Under the pieces are notes generated by a model. It was not told where the DNA came from. It searched no databases and worked only from the letters and a program-made list of their open reading frames with translations. DNA of 5,430 nucleotides, taken from NCBI GenBank assembly GCA_903870185.1, contig CAIQCE010000009.1:1-5430 (forward strand). Reading direction: 5' to 3'. Below are positions 5,405-5,430 of the stretch, in pieces (within the stretch, counting starts at the first letter, position 1; each line of letters starts with the position of its first letter). A program made the position numbers and the translations under genes. Source of the stretch: an uncultured Gammaproteobacteria bacterium. Lineage in GTDB: Bacteria; Pseudomonadota; Gammaproteobacteria; Coxiellales; Coxiellaceae.

Positions 5405-5430
5405 AAAGCAAAGAATATCGTGTTTCAGGA
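5402..5430 (+). CDS. Transposase, first nine codons only (partial)
   Basis: The ATG at 5402 follows AGGAG at 5388-5392 with a nine-base spacer and opens a frame reading MKAKNIVFQ before the window ends. It is called a transposase from its place just inside an apparent IS end and from its leader hairpin. Too little protein is present for a family assignment; an IS4-type enzyme is a guess. Confidence 0.5.

Larger units (their letters stand above)
5299..5430 (+). mobile_element. Left end of an insertion sequence (partial)
   Basis: The terminal sequence CTAGTGTCCGGGAAAAATTC follows abruptly after the broken repeat, and about 100 bases later a short gene start appears with a good Shine-Dalgarno. 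A terminal TGTCCGG-type end and a start such as MKAKNIVFQ recall IS4-family elements, but the right end, the target duplication and most of the transposase lie outside the window. The exact boundary within 5299-5304 is uncertain because CACTAGTG is itself palindromic. Confidence 0.55.

Overview
The window comes from the chromosome of an AT-rich gammaproteobacterium. The pepP-ubiH-ubiI order is typical of that class. A PmrA-type operator in front of an unrecognised gene, together with abundant small palindromic repeats, fits a host-associated member of the Legionellales (Legionella/Coxiella relatives). That placement is inferred from sequence features, not from a database match.

Positions 1-262 hold two hairpin-forming repeat copies, a short fragment of a third, and a probable promoter. 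Positions 263-3928 hold three tightly packed genes on the + strand. pepP (Xaa-Pro aminopeptidase P) overlaps ubiH by 8 bp, and ubiH overlaps ubiI through an ATGA stop/start. ubiH and ubiI encode two FAD-dependent aromatic-ring hydroxylases of ubiquinone biosynthesis. The overlaps suggest one transcript with coupled translation. Positions 3929-4307 have no convincing gene. This stretch is visibly more GC-rich than the genes and is packed with small palindromes, ending in a hairpin plus T7 that looks like a terminator.

Positions 4308-5206 are the most interesting part. A textbook two-half-site PmrA box (TTTAAT-N5-CTTAAG) is followed by an extended -10, a Shine-Dalgarno sequence and a gene for a 277-residue protein of unknown family. 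In Legionella and Coxiella, PmrA controls the Dot/Icm type IV secretion system and many of its effectors, so this protein is a candidate effector. The box and promoter also argue that the true start is the ATG at 4373, not the upstream in-frame ATG at 4325. The stop codon of this gene lies inside the conserved edge of a palindromic repeat.

Positions 5207-5430 hold that repeat, then a second copy in the opposite orientation that is cut off by the left end of an insertion sequence. The IS has a 14-bp inverted repeat whose right arm includes the transposase start codon. This looks like an RNA fold that would block translation from read-through transcripts. The transposase gene runs off the window.
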